The notes: generated from the sequence alone by a model not told the origin. DNA of 27,535 bases from Thiosocius sp965601425 (GCA_965601425.1 CBFCWF010000026.1:1-27535); one strand, 5' to 3'; counted from the first letter of the stretch, positions 1 to 7,875 are shown. A program made the numbers and translations.

Positions 1-50
1 ATGGTAAAACCCCTGGTGCCCCCCTGAACTGCAAGAAGCGTTCCGTGAAG

Positions 51-143
51 ATGGCCGACAGCTCAAAGAGCCGCGCCGAGGTGCGATCGCGTCGCGATCC
101 GGCCGCTGGCATCCCCGGCAACGTCACCGCCGGATTGCGTTAA
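51..143 (+). CDS. Possible small ORF or 3' end of an upstream gene
   Basis: The frame is open from base 3 and closes at TAA 141-143. An ATG at 51 would give a 30-residue, Arg/Ser-rich peptide. I recognise no family, and the composition is not clearly protein-like. It could be the tail of a gene starting before the window or simply open GC-rich sequence. Its stop codon abuts the inverted repeat at 142-178. The rest of 1-328 holds only that repeat and the sigma-54 promoter. Confidence 0.15.
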   Translation: MADSSKSRAEVRSRRDPAAGIPGNVTAGLR

Positions 144-178
144 TTTGTCCCGATTGCCGCGGCCGATCGCGACAATTT
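142..178. promoter_or_regulatory. Inverted repeat, candidate enhancer (UAS) for a sigma-54 activator
   Basis: The arms AATTTGTCCCGATTG (142-156) and CGATCGCGACAATTT (164-178) are inverted copies matching at 12 of 15 positions, around a 7-base centre. The centre lies about 90 bp upstream of the -24 GG of the promoter at 249-263, a usual place for an enhancer-binding-protein site. The half-site ATTTGTCCC recurs at 3721-3729, again upstream of a sigma-54 promoter. The binding protein is not encoded in this window, so the role is inferred. Confidence 0.5.
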
Positions 179-248
179 GCGCCAAAGGGCGTCTGTTCAT
201 ACGCACCCTATTTCGCGCCGCGTGCGCTGTCCACCCCAAACCCGGCAC

Positions 249-263
249 TGGTACACAACTTGC
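249..263 (+). promoter_or_regulatory. Sigma-54 (-24/-12) promoter of the fdh accessory operon
   Basis: The sequence TGGTACACAACTTGC has GG at 250-251 and GC at 262-263 separated by exactly 10 bases. It matches TGGCAC-N5-TTGC with few mismatches. A transcript would begin near 275, about 55 bases before the ATG at 329. This also argues against a start at the in-frame TTG at 260, which lies inside the promoter. Confidence 0.65.
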
Positions 264-328
264 GTAAGGTTAAAGATGCTTTCACAGAAGACCGCGAGCA
301 CTTGATACACGATGAGCCCCCGGAGAAC

Positions 329-844
329 ATGACAGCGAGCGAACACAGCGAACGACAGCCTGACGGGCTGCAACACCTCCCCGTTTCGGTGCTCCTCGAA
401 CGGCGCGAGGCCACCAGCCGCTGGGTGGATCACGTATGGGCCGCCGCCGGTATCACTGTCGGGACGCAGGCTGCCGGCGAGCCACGCCTGGTTCGGGAGA
501 CCGCGGACCGCGCGTATTTTCTGGTCGGTGGACTCCAGGTCGCGTTGCATGTCGACGAATGCGAGAGCTACTACTACAACCTGCTCAGCGACAGCCCGCG
601 CGCCTTTGTGCTCGCCCACGTCGGCGATGCCGACGCTCGGCCCGAACCCTTCCGGGTCAGCATGAGCTTCGACGAGGCGCATGCCTACCTCGAGGGCGAA
701 GACGAGATCTATGCGGTCGACGTGCCACCCGAACTCTATCGATGGACCGAATCCTTTGTCATCTCGAACTACTTCCCGGAGCGCAAGCGCAAACGCAAAC
801 TGCGCAACTGGTCGGCCGACGGGTCGCAAGACGTGCCATCGTGA
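329..844 (+). CDS. DUF3305 family protein, formate dehydrogenase-associated
   Basis: This 171-residue soluble protein has no signal peptide or membrane segment. The central part, with an LERREATSRWVDHVW stretch near the N-terminus and an acidic VSMSFDEAHAYLEGEDEIYAV stretch, matches what I know of DUF3305. That family sits beside DUF3306 and formate dehydrogenase genes in proteobacteria. The C-terminus carries a basic run (RKRKRKLRNW). I chose ATG 329, preceded by GGAG, over the in-frame TTG at 260 because 260 falls inside the sigma-54 promoter. The stop overlaps the next GTG start (GTGA, 841-844), implying translational coupling. The biochemical role is unknown; a function in enzyme assembly or regulation is inferred from position only. 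Confidence 0.8.
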   Translation: MTASEHSERQPDGLQHLPVSVLLERREATSRWVDHVWAAAGITVGTQAAGEPRLVRETADRAYFLVGGLQVALHVDECESYYYNLLSDSPRAFVLAHVGDADARPEPFRVSMSFDEAHAYLEGEDEIYAVDVPPELYRWTESFVISNYFPERKRKRKLRNWSADGSQDVPS

Positions 845-1434
845 GCACGGACTCCCGTCGCCCGATCGATCAGGAGGCGGCCGAACCGCGGCCAGGTGAG
901 ACCTTTCTCGCCCGCTTCCACCGGCGCAAGCAGGTCGCGCGCGAGGCGAACCTCCAGCAGGCACAGGGGATAGCGCAGGGCAAGCCGGTCGAGGAGGTCG
1001 AATCGCAACAGGCATCGCCCGCCCCCGCATTGACCGATGCAGACATGCCGCCGTTGGAATCGCTCACGATCGATTCCGACTACAGCGGCTTCCTGTCCAC
1101 CGAGGTCAGCGAGCCATTGCGTCGGGCCGCGCTGCGCAAGTTGTTCCACAGCGCCGAGTTGAACGTGATCGACGGGCTCGACGACTATGCGGAGGACTTC
1201 ACGACCTTCACCGCGCTCGGCGACCTGGTGACCGCCGAGATGCGGCACCGCATCGAGATCGAGGCAAAACGCCAGGCCGAGGCGGCGCAACGGGCACTGC
1301 TCGACGCGGAGGCGCAACCCGCGGACGAACAGGGCCCGCCGGGGCACGCCGTGCCCACCCGGGACGAGGCGGTCGCATCCTCGGCCAGTGACGGTGCGAC
1401 CACGACCCCAAACGACGACGACAGCCGCACCTGA
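841..1434 (+). CDS. DUF3306 family protein, formate dehydrogenase-associated
   Basis: This is a 197-residue hydrophilic protein. Its N-terminal ETFLARFHRRKQVAREA segment and the central MPPLESLTIDSDYSGFL segment, followed by a short helical stretch ending DGLDDYAEDFT, are the hallmarks I associate with DUF3306. The last ~70 residues are low-complexity and rich in Ala, Glu and Asp. The GTG start at 841 overlaps the stop of the DUF3305 gene by four bases, so the two are probably translated together. The family has no established function. Its constant company with DUF3305, a TorD-like chaperone and Fdh subunits points to maturation or stability of the enzyme (inference). Confidence 0.8.
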   Translation: MSTDSRRPIDQEAAEPRPGETFLARFHRRKQVAREANLQQAQGIAQGKPVEEVESQQASPAPALTDADMPPLESLTIDSDYSGFLSTEVSEPLRRAALRKLFHSAELNVIDGLDDYAEDFTTFTALGDLVTAEMRHRIEIEAKRQAEAAQRALLDAEAQPADEQGPPGHAVPTRDEAVASSASDGATTTPNDDDSRT

Positions 1435-1455
1435 ATCGAGGAGAGACGGCCACCC

Positions 1456-3105
1456 ATGTCCGAAACCAAACCCAGGCTCGACGAAACCGATAACCTGCGC
1501 GCACGCCGCGCCGCGCAAACGGCAGCCGAGCGACTCACGCCGGAACCAACCGGCGTAGTGCACTACGAATCGCGCGGGCGCGTGCTGGTGATCGGCGGCG
1601 AGGAGGCCCAGTGGCTCGCGGCACGGGTCACAGAACCGCTGCATGCGGAGATCCTATTGACCGACGGCGACGAGGAGGCCGGTGTCCCGACAACCGCGCT
1701 GGGCGGGCGCGCAGTCACCATCCAGGGGCATCTCGGCGCGTTCCGGATCGAACTCGGCGAGCAGGGCCGGCACAACTACCAGCGGATCGACACGGACTTG
1801 GTCGTGGATCTGGGCACGCAAGCGCTGATCACGAGTGAGCTCCCGCCGCCCGGCTACTGGCGCTTCGGTCGCGAGCCGGCCGATCTCGACGCGGCATGCG
1901 CGGCGTTGGACGGCATGCTGGGGACGTTCGAGAAGCCCCGCTATTTCGCATACGACCCTGCAATCTGCGCCCACGGACGCGCCGGGCAGCCAGGCTGCAG
2001 CCGCTGTCTCGATGCCTGTCCGGCCGATGCGATCATCTCGGTCGGCGAGACCGTGGAGGTCAACCCCAATCTCTGTCAGGGCGGCGGCATCTGTGCCAGT
2101 GTCTGTCCGACAGGCGCGATGCGCTACGCCTATCCCCACGCAGGCGACACCGCGGAGCGGGTTCGCCTGATGCTGCACAGTTATCTCGAGGCAGGGGGTA
2201 GCGACCCGGTCGTCATGTTCGTCGCAGCGAGCGACGCGGTTGGCCTGCCGCCGACCCCAGCCAACGTGCTGTTGATCGTGGTCGAAGAACTCGCGAGCGT
2301 CGGCCACGAACTCTGGCTCGCCGCAATCGCGTGGGGTGCCCGCTGTCTCCTGCTCGCAGACGGCGGCTCGGTACCCGACAAGGCGCGGCGCGCGCTCGAC
2401 GCGCAGATCGGCTATTGCCAGCAGATGCTGCGCGGCCTGGGTTACCCGGGCGCGATGCTGAAACCCATCGACACGCGCGCGGGCGACACCCTCCGTGTGC
2501 CGGTCGCCGACCTGCCTGCGCCGGCGCGCTTCGCCGCGACCGGCGACAAGCGTCAACTGGCGGCCCTGGGACTGGCGCACCTCTGGCACGCATCGCCGGA
2601 GCGTCCGGAGGCGTTCGGATTGTCCGGCGGTGCACCTTACGGGCGGATCCAGGTCGACAGCGGAAAATGCACGCTGTGCATGAGCTGTACCTCTGTCTGC
2701 CCGGCGCGTGCGCTCAGCGCGGGCGACGAGACGCCGCGACTGGTGTTCCACGAGGTGAACTGTGTGCAATGCGGGATCTGTGAAAACGCGTGTCCCGAAG
2801 CGGCGATCACACTCGAACCGCGACTGCTGGCCAATCCGGACAAGCGGCGCCAGGCCGTTATCCTGCACGAAGAGCCGCCGTTTTGCTGCATCGGCTGCGG
2901 CACACCGTTCGCGACGCGGCGTGTGATCGATAACATCCTGGACAAGCTCGCGGGTCACGCGATGTTTCAATCCGAGCGGGCGCGGCGCCGGCTCCAGATG
3001 TGTGAGGACTGCCGCGTCGTCGACGCGGTACAAGACAGCGAAGCGATGCAGGCAGGCCTCGGCAGCGACCCGACCCACCGCCCTGACAACGGGAAATCAT
3101 CATGA
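1456..3105 (+). CDS. Multi-cluster 4Fe-4S protein of the formate dehydrogenase locus
   Basis: This 549-residue cytoplasmic iron-sulfur protein has four ferredoxin-type segments: C181-x2-C-x3-C (CSRCLDACP), C207 with CASVCP, CTLCMSCTSVCP (405-415) and CVQCGICENACP (436-446). Two further Cys groups lie near the C-terminus: FCCIGCG (477-481) and CEDC (516-519). Residues 230-380 between the two ferredoxin pairs hold a low-Cys alpha/beta region. A GAGGAG sequence precedes ATG 1456. The stop overlaps the chaperone start (ATGA, 3102-3105). Relatives occur in fdh clusters with DUF3305/DUF3306. A role in electron transfer, or in cluster or cofactor delivery to Fdh, is inferred; no substrate motif is visible. 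Confidence 0.8.
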   Translation: MSETKPRLDETDNLRARRAAQTAAERLTPEPTGVVHYESRGRVLVIGGEEAQWLAARVTEPLHAEILLTDGDEEAGVPTTALGGRAVTIQGHLGAFRIELGEQGRHNYQRIDTDLVVDLGTQALITSELPPPGYWRFGREPADLDAACAALDGMLGTFEKPRYFAYDPAICAHGRAGQPGCSRCLDACPADAIISVGETVEVNPNLCQGGGICASVCPTGAMRYAYPHAGDTAERVRLMLHSYLEAGGSDPVVMFVAASDAVGLPPTPANVLLIVVEELASVGHELWLAAIAWGARCLLLADGGSVPDKARRALDAQIGYCQQMLRGLGYPGAMLKPIDTRAGDTLRVPVADLPAPARFAATGDKRQLAALGLAHLWHASPERPEAFGLSGGAPYGRIQVDSGKCTLCMSCTSVCPARALSAGDETPRLVFHEVNCVQCGICENACPEAAITLEPRLLANPDKRRQAVILHEEPPFCCIGCGTPFATRRVIDNILDKLAGHAMFQSERARRRLQMCEDCRVVDAVQDSEAMQAGLGSDPTHRPDNGKSS

Positions 3106-3740
3106 ACCCACAGATGCCGCAAACAACGTCGGACACAGGCCCGGCGGCAATGCCCGCCGCGCCGACCGAGGAGCAGGCGCGCCGCGCCGCGCTGTACCAA
3201 CTGCTCGCCGGGCTGTTGCGCGACGCACCGGGTGAGGCGGTGCTGGACTACACGCGCGGCCTCGAAGCGGATGCGGGCGGTCGGCAGAGCGAACTCCCGC
3301 TGGCGCTGAGCACACTGGCACTGGCCGCCCGGCACAGCGCCGTCGACTCGGTGCGTGACGAGTACCATATGCTGTTCATCGGTCTCGGCCGCGGCGAGCT
3401 CGTGCCCTACGGCTCCTGGTACCAGACCGGTTTTCTCATGGAGAAGCCGCTCGGTCTGTTGCGGGCCGACCTGCGGCGACTCGGTTTCGAGCGCGACGAC
3501 GATGTTCGGGAACCCGAAGACCACATTGCCGCATTGTGCGAGGTGATGTCGCTGATGATCCTCGACGGAATCCCGATCGAGAACCAGCAACAGTTCTTCG
3601 ATCATCACCTCGGCAACTGGGCGGGAGATTTCTTTCGAGACCTGGCCGGGGCGGAATCCGCGGTGTTCTATCGGTCGGTAGCGCGCCTGGGCGAGGCCTT
3701 TCTGTCGCTCGAGACGCGCTATTTGTCCCTGCTGGACTAG
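3102..3740 (+). CDS. TorD/DmsD-family chaperone for formate dehydrogenase
   Basis: This 212-residue all-helical protein carries TorD-family signatures. They are EYHMLFIGLGRGELVPYGSWY at mid-protein, EPEDHIAALCEVM, and FFDHHLGNWAGDFF towards the C-terminus. Members bind the Tat signal peptide of a molybdoenzyme and hold it until the cofactor is inserted. The two Tat-signal proteins immediately downstream (3950 and 4181) are the obvious clients. The first ~20 residues are disordered-looking. The start overlaps the previous stop by four bases. The final codons (3721-3740) contain half of the inverted repeat proposed to regulate the next operon. Confidence 0.87.
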   Translation: MNPQMPQTTSDTGPAAMPAAPTEEQARRAALYQLLAGLLRDAPGEAVLDYTRGLEADAGGRQSELPLALSTLALAARHSAVDSVRDEYHMLFIGLGRGELVPYGSWYQTGFLMEKPLGLLRADLRRLGFERDDDVREPEDHIAALCEVMSLMILDGIPIENQQQFFDHHLGNWAGDFFRDLAGAESAVFYRSVARLGEAFLSLETRYLSLLD

Positions 3741-3746
3741 ACAAAT
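3721..3746. promoter_or_regulatory. Inverted repeat ATTTGTC/GACAAAT, candidate sigma-54 activator site
   Basis: ATTTGTC (3721-3727) and GACAAAT (3740-3746) form a perfect 7-base inverted repeat separated by 12 bases. It spans the end of the chaperone gene. It lies about 100 bp upstream of the -24 element at 3833. The left half shares the 9-mer ATTTGTCCC with the repeat at 142-178, although the half-site spacing differs (12 here, 21 there). Confidence 0.5.
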
Positions 3747-3831
3747 AGTCACACTGGATCGATTCGATACGCCGAGAGGCCGCGGCAATGGTCATCCAGC
3801 GCCCTTTTGGTCATCTTTCTTCCTCGCCCGA

Positions 3832-3847
3832 TGGCCCGTAACTTGCC
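3832..3847 (+). promoter_or_regulatory. Sigma-54 (-24/-12) promoter of the fdh structural operon
   Basis: TGGCCCGTAACTTGCC carries GG at 3833-3834 and GC at 3845-3846 with exactly 10 bases between. It fits TGGCACG-N4-TTGC with one mismatch in the -24 block. Transcription would start near 3858, about 90 bases before the ATG at 3950. Confidence 0.72.
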
Positions 3848-3949
3848 ATTATCACTTGACGACTTAGAGAGAGCGTACGGGCGGGCCGGCGGCCAATGCC
3901 CTCACCCCACACCCGCGACGTGCACGCAATGTCGAAGGAGCAAATCGCA

Positions 3950-4156
3950 ATGAATGATCCCAAGCAGCAGGTCTCGCACTCCCGGCGCAAGTTTCTGCGC
4001 GACGCCACGGTGACCGGGGGGATCGCAGCCGTCGCTGTCGGTTCGCCGGGCACGGTGATCGCCGCCGAGACCGAACAGACCGCCGAACGGAAACCGACCG
4101 AGGCGTACCGCCTGACCCAGCATATCCTCGATTACTACAAGAGCGCGGCCAGCTGA
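3950..4156 (+). CDS. Small Tat-signal protein of formate dehydrogenase region (TIGR02811-like)
   Basis: This 68-residue protein is mostly a Tat signal: SRRKFLRDATVTGGIAAVAV near the N-terminus, then a short Ala-rich stretch. It ends in a conserved-looking tail, EAYRLTQHILDYYKSA. This is the layout of the small 'formate dehydrogenase region TAT target' proteins that precede FdhA. ATG 3950 is chosen because AAGGAG (3935-3940) stands nine bases ahead of it. An upstream in-frame ATG at 3929 lacks such a site. It is the first gene after the second sigma-54 promoter. It may be a small periplasmic subunit or assembly factor of the Fdh complex; the exact role is not known to me. Confidence 0.85.
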   Translation: MNDPKQQVSHSRRKFLRDATVTGGIAAVAVGSPGTVIAAETEQTAERKPTEAYRLTQHILDYYKSAAS

Positions 4157-4180
4157 GCCCGGGCCTTAAGGAGAAGCGTG

Positions 4181-7084
4181 ATGATGAAACTGAAAAAGGT
4201 CTCCGACCAGGTCGGTGCGGTCGCGGCGACCGAAGCCGCCCGGGAACCGGCCGATCAGACCGGCCGCAAGCTCAACCGCCGTGATTTCCTGCGTCATTCC
4301 GGCATCCTCGCCGGGGGCACCGCACTGGCGACCGGCCTCGCACCGGGCATGATGCGCAAGGCGAAGGCCGCACCGGCGGCCGGCGGCGGAGAAACCAAAG
4401 AGGTGCGGACCGTGTGCACGCACTGCTCGGTCGGCTGCGGTGTCATCGCCGAGGTGAAAAATGGTGTCTGGACCGGGCAGGAGCCGGCCTTCGATCACCC
4501 GTTCAACCTCGGCGCGCATTGCGCGAAAGGTGCCGCGCTGCGCGAACACGGACACGGCGAACGCCGGCTCAAGTATCCGACCAAGCTGGTCGGGGGTAAA
4601 TGGCAAAAGGTCTCCTGGGACGAGGCGATCAACGACATCGGCGACCAGCTGCTGAAGATTCGTCAGGAGTCCAGCCCTGACTCGGTCTATTGGCTGGGTT
4701 CGGCCAAGTTCAACAACGAGCAGGCGTACCTGTTCCGGAAGTTCGCGGCGATGTGGGGCACCAACAACGTCGACCACCAGGCGCGCATCTGCCACTCGAC
4801 GACCGTCGCCGGTGTCGCGAACACCTGGGGCTACGGCGCGATGACGAACAGCTACAACGACATCCACAATTCACGGGCGATCCTGCTGATCGGCTCGAAC
4901 CCGACCGAGGCGCATCCTGTCTCGCTGCAGCACATTCTGAAGGCGAAAGAAGAAAACAACGCCCCGATCATCGTGATCGACCCACGCTTTACCCGCACGG
5001 CCGCGCACGCGAATCACTTCCTGCGCATCCGCCCCGGCACCGACGTGCCGATCATCTGGGGCATGATGTATCACATCTTCAAGAACGGCTGGGAGGACAA
5101 GGAATACATCCGCCAGCGCGTCTACGGGATGGAGGAAGTCAAGGCCGAGGTCGCGAAGTGGACGCCCGACGAGGTCGAGCGCGTGACCGGCGTGCCGGAG
5201 AACCAGGTCTATGCCGCCGCGAAGGCGATGGCGGACAACCGCCCGGGCACGTTCATCTGGTGCATGGGCGGCACACAGCATACGATCGGCAACAACAACA
5301 CCCGGGCCTATTGCGCGTTCCAGCTCGCGCTGGGGAACATCGGCGTGTCCGGCGGCGGCGCCAACATCTTTCGCGGACACGACAATGTGCAGGGTGCGAC
5401 CGATCTCGGCGTGTTGGCCAACACACTGCCCGGCTACTACGGCCTCGCCCCCGGTTCCTGGGCACACTGGGCACGGGTCTGGGATCTCGACCTGGACTGG
5501 ATCAAGGGCCAGTTCGATTCCGGGTCCTACGAGAAGTCCGGAGACAAGGACGTGGCCGTGATGAACGCGAAAGGCATCCCGGTGTCGCGCTGGATCGACG
5601 GCGTGCTCGAGGACAGCGCCAACATCGGCCAGAAGGACAACCTGCGTGCGATGTTCATGTGGGGCCACGCCCCGAACTCGCAGACCCGCGGCAATGAGAT
5701 GAAGCAGGCAATGGAGAAGCTGGATCTGCTGGTCGTCGTCGATCCCTACCCGACCGTATCGGCGGTGATGCACGACCGCACCGACGGCGTCTACCTGCTG
5801 CCAGCCTGTACCCAGTTCGAGACGTACGGCTCTGCGACCGCCTCGAACCGCTCCCTGCAGTGGCGCGACAAGGTCATCGACCCGCTTTTCGAGTCACTGC
5901 CCGACCACATCATCATGCACAAGCTGGCGACCAAGCTGGGCTTCGCCGAGCAGTTGTTCAAACACATCCAGGTCAATGGCGAAGAGCCGCTCATCGAGGA
6001 CATCACGCGGGAATTCAACCGTGGCATGTGGACCATCGGGTACACCGGCCAGAGCCCGGAGCGACTCAAGCTGCACCAGCAGAACTGGGGCACCTTCGAC
6101 TACACCAGTCTCAAGGCGGAAGGCGGGCCGGCCGACGGCGACTTCTACGGCATGCCCTGGCCCTGCTGGGGCAGCGCCGAGATGAAGCATCCCGGCACAC
6201 CGAACCTGTACGACACGAGCCTGCCGGTCGCCGAGGGTGGCCTGACCTTCCGCGCGCGCTTCGGCGTCGAGCGTGACGGCGTGAGCCTGCTCGCCGACGG
6301 CAGCTACTCGGCGGCTTCCGACATCCAGGACGGCTATCCCGAGTTCACCGGCGAACTGCTGAAAAAGCTGGGCTGGTGGGATGACCTGTCGAGCGAGGAG
6401 CAGGCGGCCGCCGAGGGCAAGAACTGGAAGACGGATCTGTCCGGCGGCATCCAGCGGGTCGCGATCAAACACGGCTGTGCGCCGTTCGGCAACGCGAAGG
6501 CCCGTACCGTGGTCTGGACCTTCCCGGATCCGGTACCTATCCATCGCGAACCGCTGTATACCAACCGCCGTGACCTGGTCGAACAGTACCCGACCTACGA
6601 AGACCGCAAGTCGTTCTGGCGGCTGCCGACACGCTACAGCTCGGTGCAGGCGAAGGACTACTCGCAGGACTACCCGATCATCCTGACCTCCGGACGCCTG
6701 GTCGAGTACGAGGGTGGCGGCGACGAGACCCGGTCGAACCCGTGGCTGGCCGAGTTGCAGCAGGACATGTTCGTCGAGATCCACCCGCGCGATGCGAACA
6801 ACGCCGCGATCAGGGACGGCGACGATGTCTGGGTCGAGGGTGCCGAGGGCGCCAAGATCAAGGTCAAGGCGATGGTCACGCGGCGCGTCGGGGCCGGCGT
6901 TGCATTCACCCCCTTCCACTTTGGTGGCCACTTCCAGGGCAAGGACCTGCGCGACAAGTACCCGGCCGGCTCGGATCCGTATGTGCTCGGGGAGGCCTGC
7001 AACACCGCGTTCACCTATGGTTACGACTCGGTGACGCAGATGCAGGAAACCAAATGCACCCTGTGCCGCATCTCCAAGGCTTGA
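4181..7084 (+). CDS. fdhA: Formate dehydrogenase catalytic (alpha) subunit, Mo/W-bisMGD, Cys-type
   Basis: This 967-residue catalytic subunit oxidises formate to CO2 (or the reverse) at a Mo/W-bis-pterin centre. It should be exported folded, because the N-terminus has a Tat signal with RRDFLRHSG at residues 33-41 and a hydrophobic stretch ending near residue 64. The 4Fe-4S motif is Cys79-x2-Cys82-x3-Cys86-x27-Cys114. The metal ligand lies in HQARICHSTTV at Cys204, next to the catalytic His205. The codon is TGC, so this is not a selenoprotein. The C-terminal third has the dinucleotide-binding domain of the DMSO-reductase superfamily. AAGGAG at 4168-4173 favours ATG 4181; GTG 4178 and ATG 4184 are also in frame. 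fdhB follows after 13 bases. Confidence 0.95.
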   Translation: MMKLKKVSDQVGAVAATEAAREPADQTGRKLNRRDFLRHSGILAGGTALATGLAPGMMRKAKAAPAAGGGETKEVRTVCTHCSVGCGVIAEVKNGVWTGQEPAFDHPFNLGAHCAKGAALREHGHGERRLKYPTKLVGGKWQKVSWDEAINDIGDQLLKIRQESSPDSVYWLGSAKFNNEQAYLFRKFAAMWGTNNVDHQARICHSTTVAGVANTWGYGAMTNSYNDIHNSRAILLIGSNPTEAHPVSLQHILKAKEENNAPIIVIDPRFTRTAAHANHFLRIRPGTDVPIIWGMMYHIFKNGWEDKEYIRQRVYGMEEVKAEVAKWTPDEVERVTGVPENQVYAAAKAMADNRPGTFIWCMGGTQHTIGNNNTRAYCAFQLALGNIGVSGGGANIFRGHDNVQGATDLGVLANTLPGYYGLAPGSWAHWARVWDLDLDWIKGQFDSGSYEKSGDKDVAVMNAKGIPVSRWIDGVLEDSANIGQKDNLRAMFMWGHAPNSQTRGNEMKQAMEKLDLLVVVDPYPTVSAVMHDRTDGVYLLPACTQFETYGSATASNRSLQWRDKVIDPLFESLPDHIIMHKLATKLGFAEQLFKHIQVNGEEPLIEDITREFNRGMWTIGYTGQSPERLKLHQQNWGTFDYTSLKAEGGPADGDFYGMPWPCWGSAEMKHPGTPNLYDTSLPVAEGGLTFRARFGVERDGVSLLADGSYSAASDIQDGYPEFTGELLKKLGWWDDLSSEEQAAAEGKNWKTDLSGGIQRVAIKHGCAPFGNAKARTVVWTFPDPVPIHREPLYTNRRDLVEQYPTYEDRKSFWRLPTRYSSVQAKDYSQDYPIILTSGRLVEYEGGGDETRSNPWLAELQQDMFVEIHPRDANNAAIRDGDDVWVEGAEGAKIKVKAMVTRRVGAGVAFTPFHFGGHFQGKDLRDKYPAGSDPYVLGEACNTAFTYGYDSVTQMQETKCTLCRISKA

Positions 7085-7097
7085 GGAGGATTCAGAC

Positions 7098-7727
7098 ATG
7101 GCAACAATGAAGTTTTACTGCGACGCAGAACGCTGCATCGAATGCAATGCCTGTGTCACCGCGTGCAAGAACGAGAACGAGGTGCCCTGGGGTGTCAACC
7201 GCCGCCGCGTGGTCACGATCAAGGACGGCGAGCCGGGTGAGCGCTCGCTGTCCGTGGCCTGCATGCACTGTTCGGATGCCCCCTGTGCCGCGGTCTGCCC
7301 GGTCGATTGTTTCTATACGACCGAAGACGGGCTGGTGTTGCACGACAAGGATATCTGCATCGGCTGCGGCTACTGTTTCTACGCCTGCCCGTTCGGCGCG
7401 CCGCAGTTCCCAAAGGCCGGCGCCTTCGCCTCGCGCGGCAAGATGGACAAGTGCACCTTCTGCGCCGGCGGCCCGAAAGAGACCGGCAGCGCGGACGAAC
7501 ACCGCACCTATGGCGCAAACCGACTCGCCGAAGGCAAGCTGCCGCTGTGCGCCGAGATGTGCGCGACCAAGGCGTTGCTGGCCGGTGACGCCGACGTCAT
7601 CTCCGACATCTACCGCAAGCGCGTCGTGAATCGCGGCGCCTCGGTGCTCGACTGGGGCGTCAACTACGACAAGGCCAGTCTGCGGGCCCCGCAGGGCATG
7701 CGAGGCAAGGTCAGCAGCGACGGCTGA
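7098..7727 (+). CDS. fdhB: Formate dehydrogenase Fe-S (beta) subunit
   Basis: This 209-residue ferredoxin-like subunit relays electrons from FdhA to the cytochrome b subunit. Four Cys groups for four 4Fe-4S clusters are visible: CIECNACVTAC, CMHCSDAPCAAVCP, CIGCGYCFYACP, and a CTFC...CAEMC set that completes the last cluster. There is no signal peptide, so it probably travels with FdhA through Tat. It also lacks the C-terminal membrane helix found in E. coli FdnH/FdoH, as expected for the shorter FdhB type. A strong GAGGAGG precedes ATG 7098. A stable hairpin follows the stop codon. Confidence 0.93.
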   Translation: MATMKFYCDAERCIECNACVTACKNENEVPWGVNRRRVVTIKDGEPGERSLSVACMHCSDAPCAAVCPVDCFYTTEDGLVLHDKDICIGCGYCFYACPFGAPQFPKAGAFASRGKMDKCTFCAGGPKETGSADEHRTYGANRLAEGKLPLCAEMCATKALLAGDADVISDIYRKRVVNRGASVLDWGVNYDKASLRAPQGMRGKVSSDG

Positions 7728-7735
7728 TTCCGATC

Positions 7736-7769
7736 GACCGCCGGCCCGATCAGCGCGGGCCCGGCGGTC
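7736..7769 (+). terminator. GC-rich hairpin between fdhB and fdhC (partial terminator or processing site)
   Basis: GACCGCCGGCCCG (7736-7748) pairs with CGGGCCCGGCGGTC (7756-7769) with one bulged base and a short loop. No T-run follows, so it is not a classical intrinsic terminator. It more likely attenuates or protects the fdhAB message relative to fdhC. Confidence 0.4.
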
Positions 7770-7875
7770 TCGGTCGTCTGGCATCGCAACGTCGGGCCAG
7801 GCGTCCCACGACCAGGGAAACAGGTTGACGAAGCCAAGCTCTGAAACTCAGCCCGCTCATTCGAGGAACAACGCG

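Noticed and set aside
260..328. Possible N-terminal extension of the DUF3305 protein from TTG 260
   Set aside because: The TTG lies inside the -12 box of the sigma-54 promoter, and the extra residues lack family likeness; ATG 329 is preferred.
4791..4796. Selenocysteine codon at the FdhA active site
   Set aside because: The active-site codon is TGC (Cys), with no in-frame TGA; this is a Cys-type enzyme.
5894..7099. 400-codon frame antisense to fdhA
   Set aside because: It is a shadow of the well-conserved fdhA frame; no recognisable family or independent start signal.
7779..7793. TGGCATCGCAACGTC upstream of fdhC as a third sigma-54 promoter
   Set aside because: The GG is not followed by GC after 10 bases (TC instead), so the invariant -12 element is missing.
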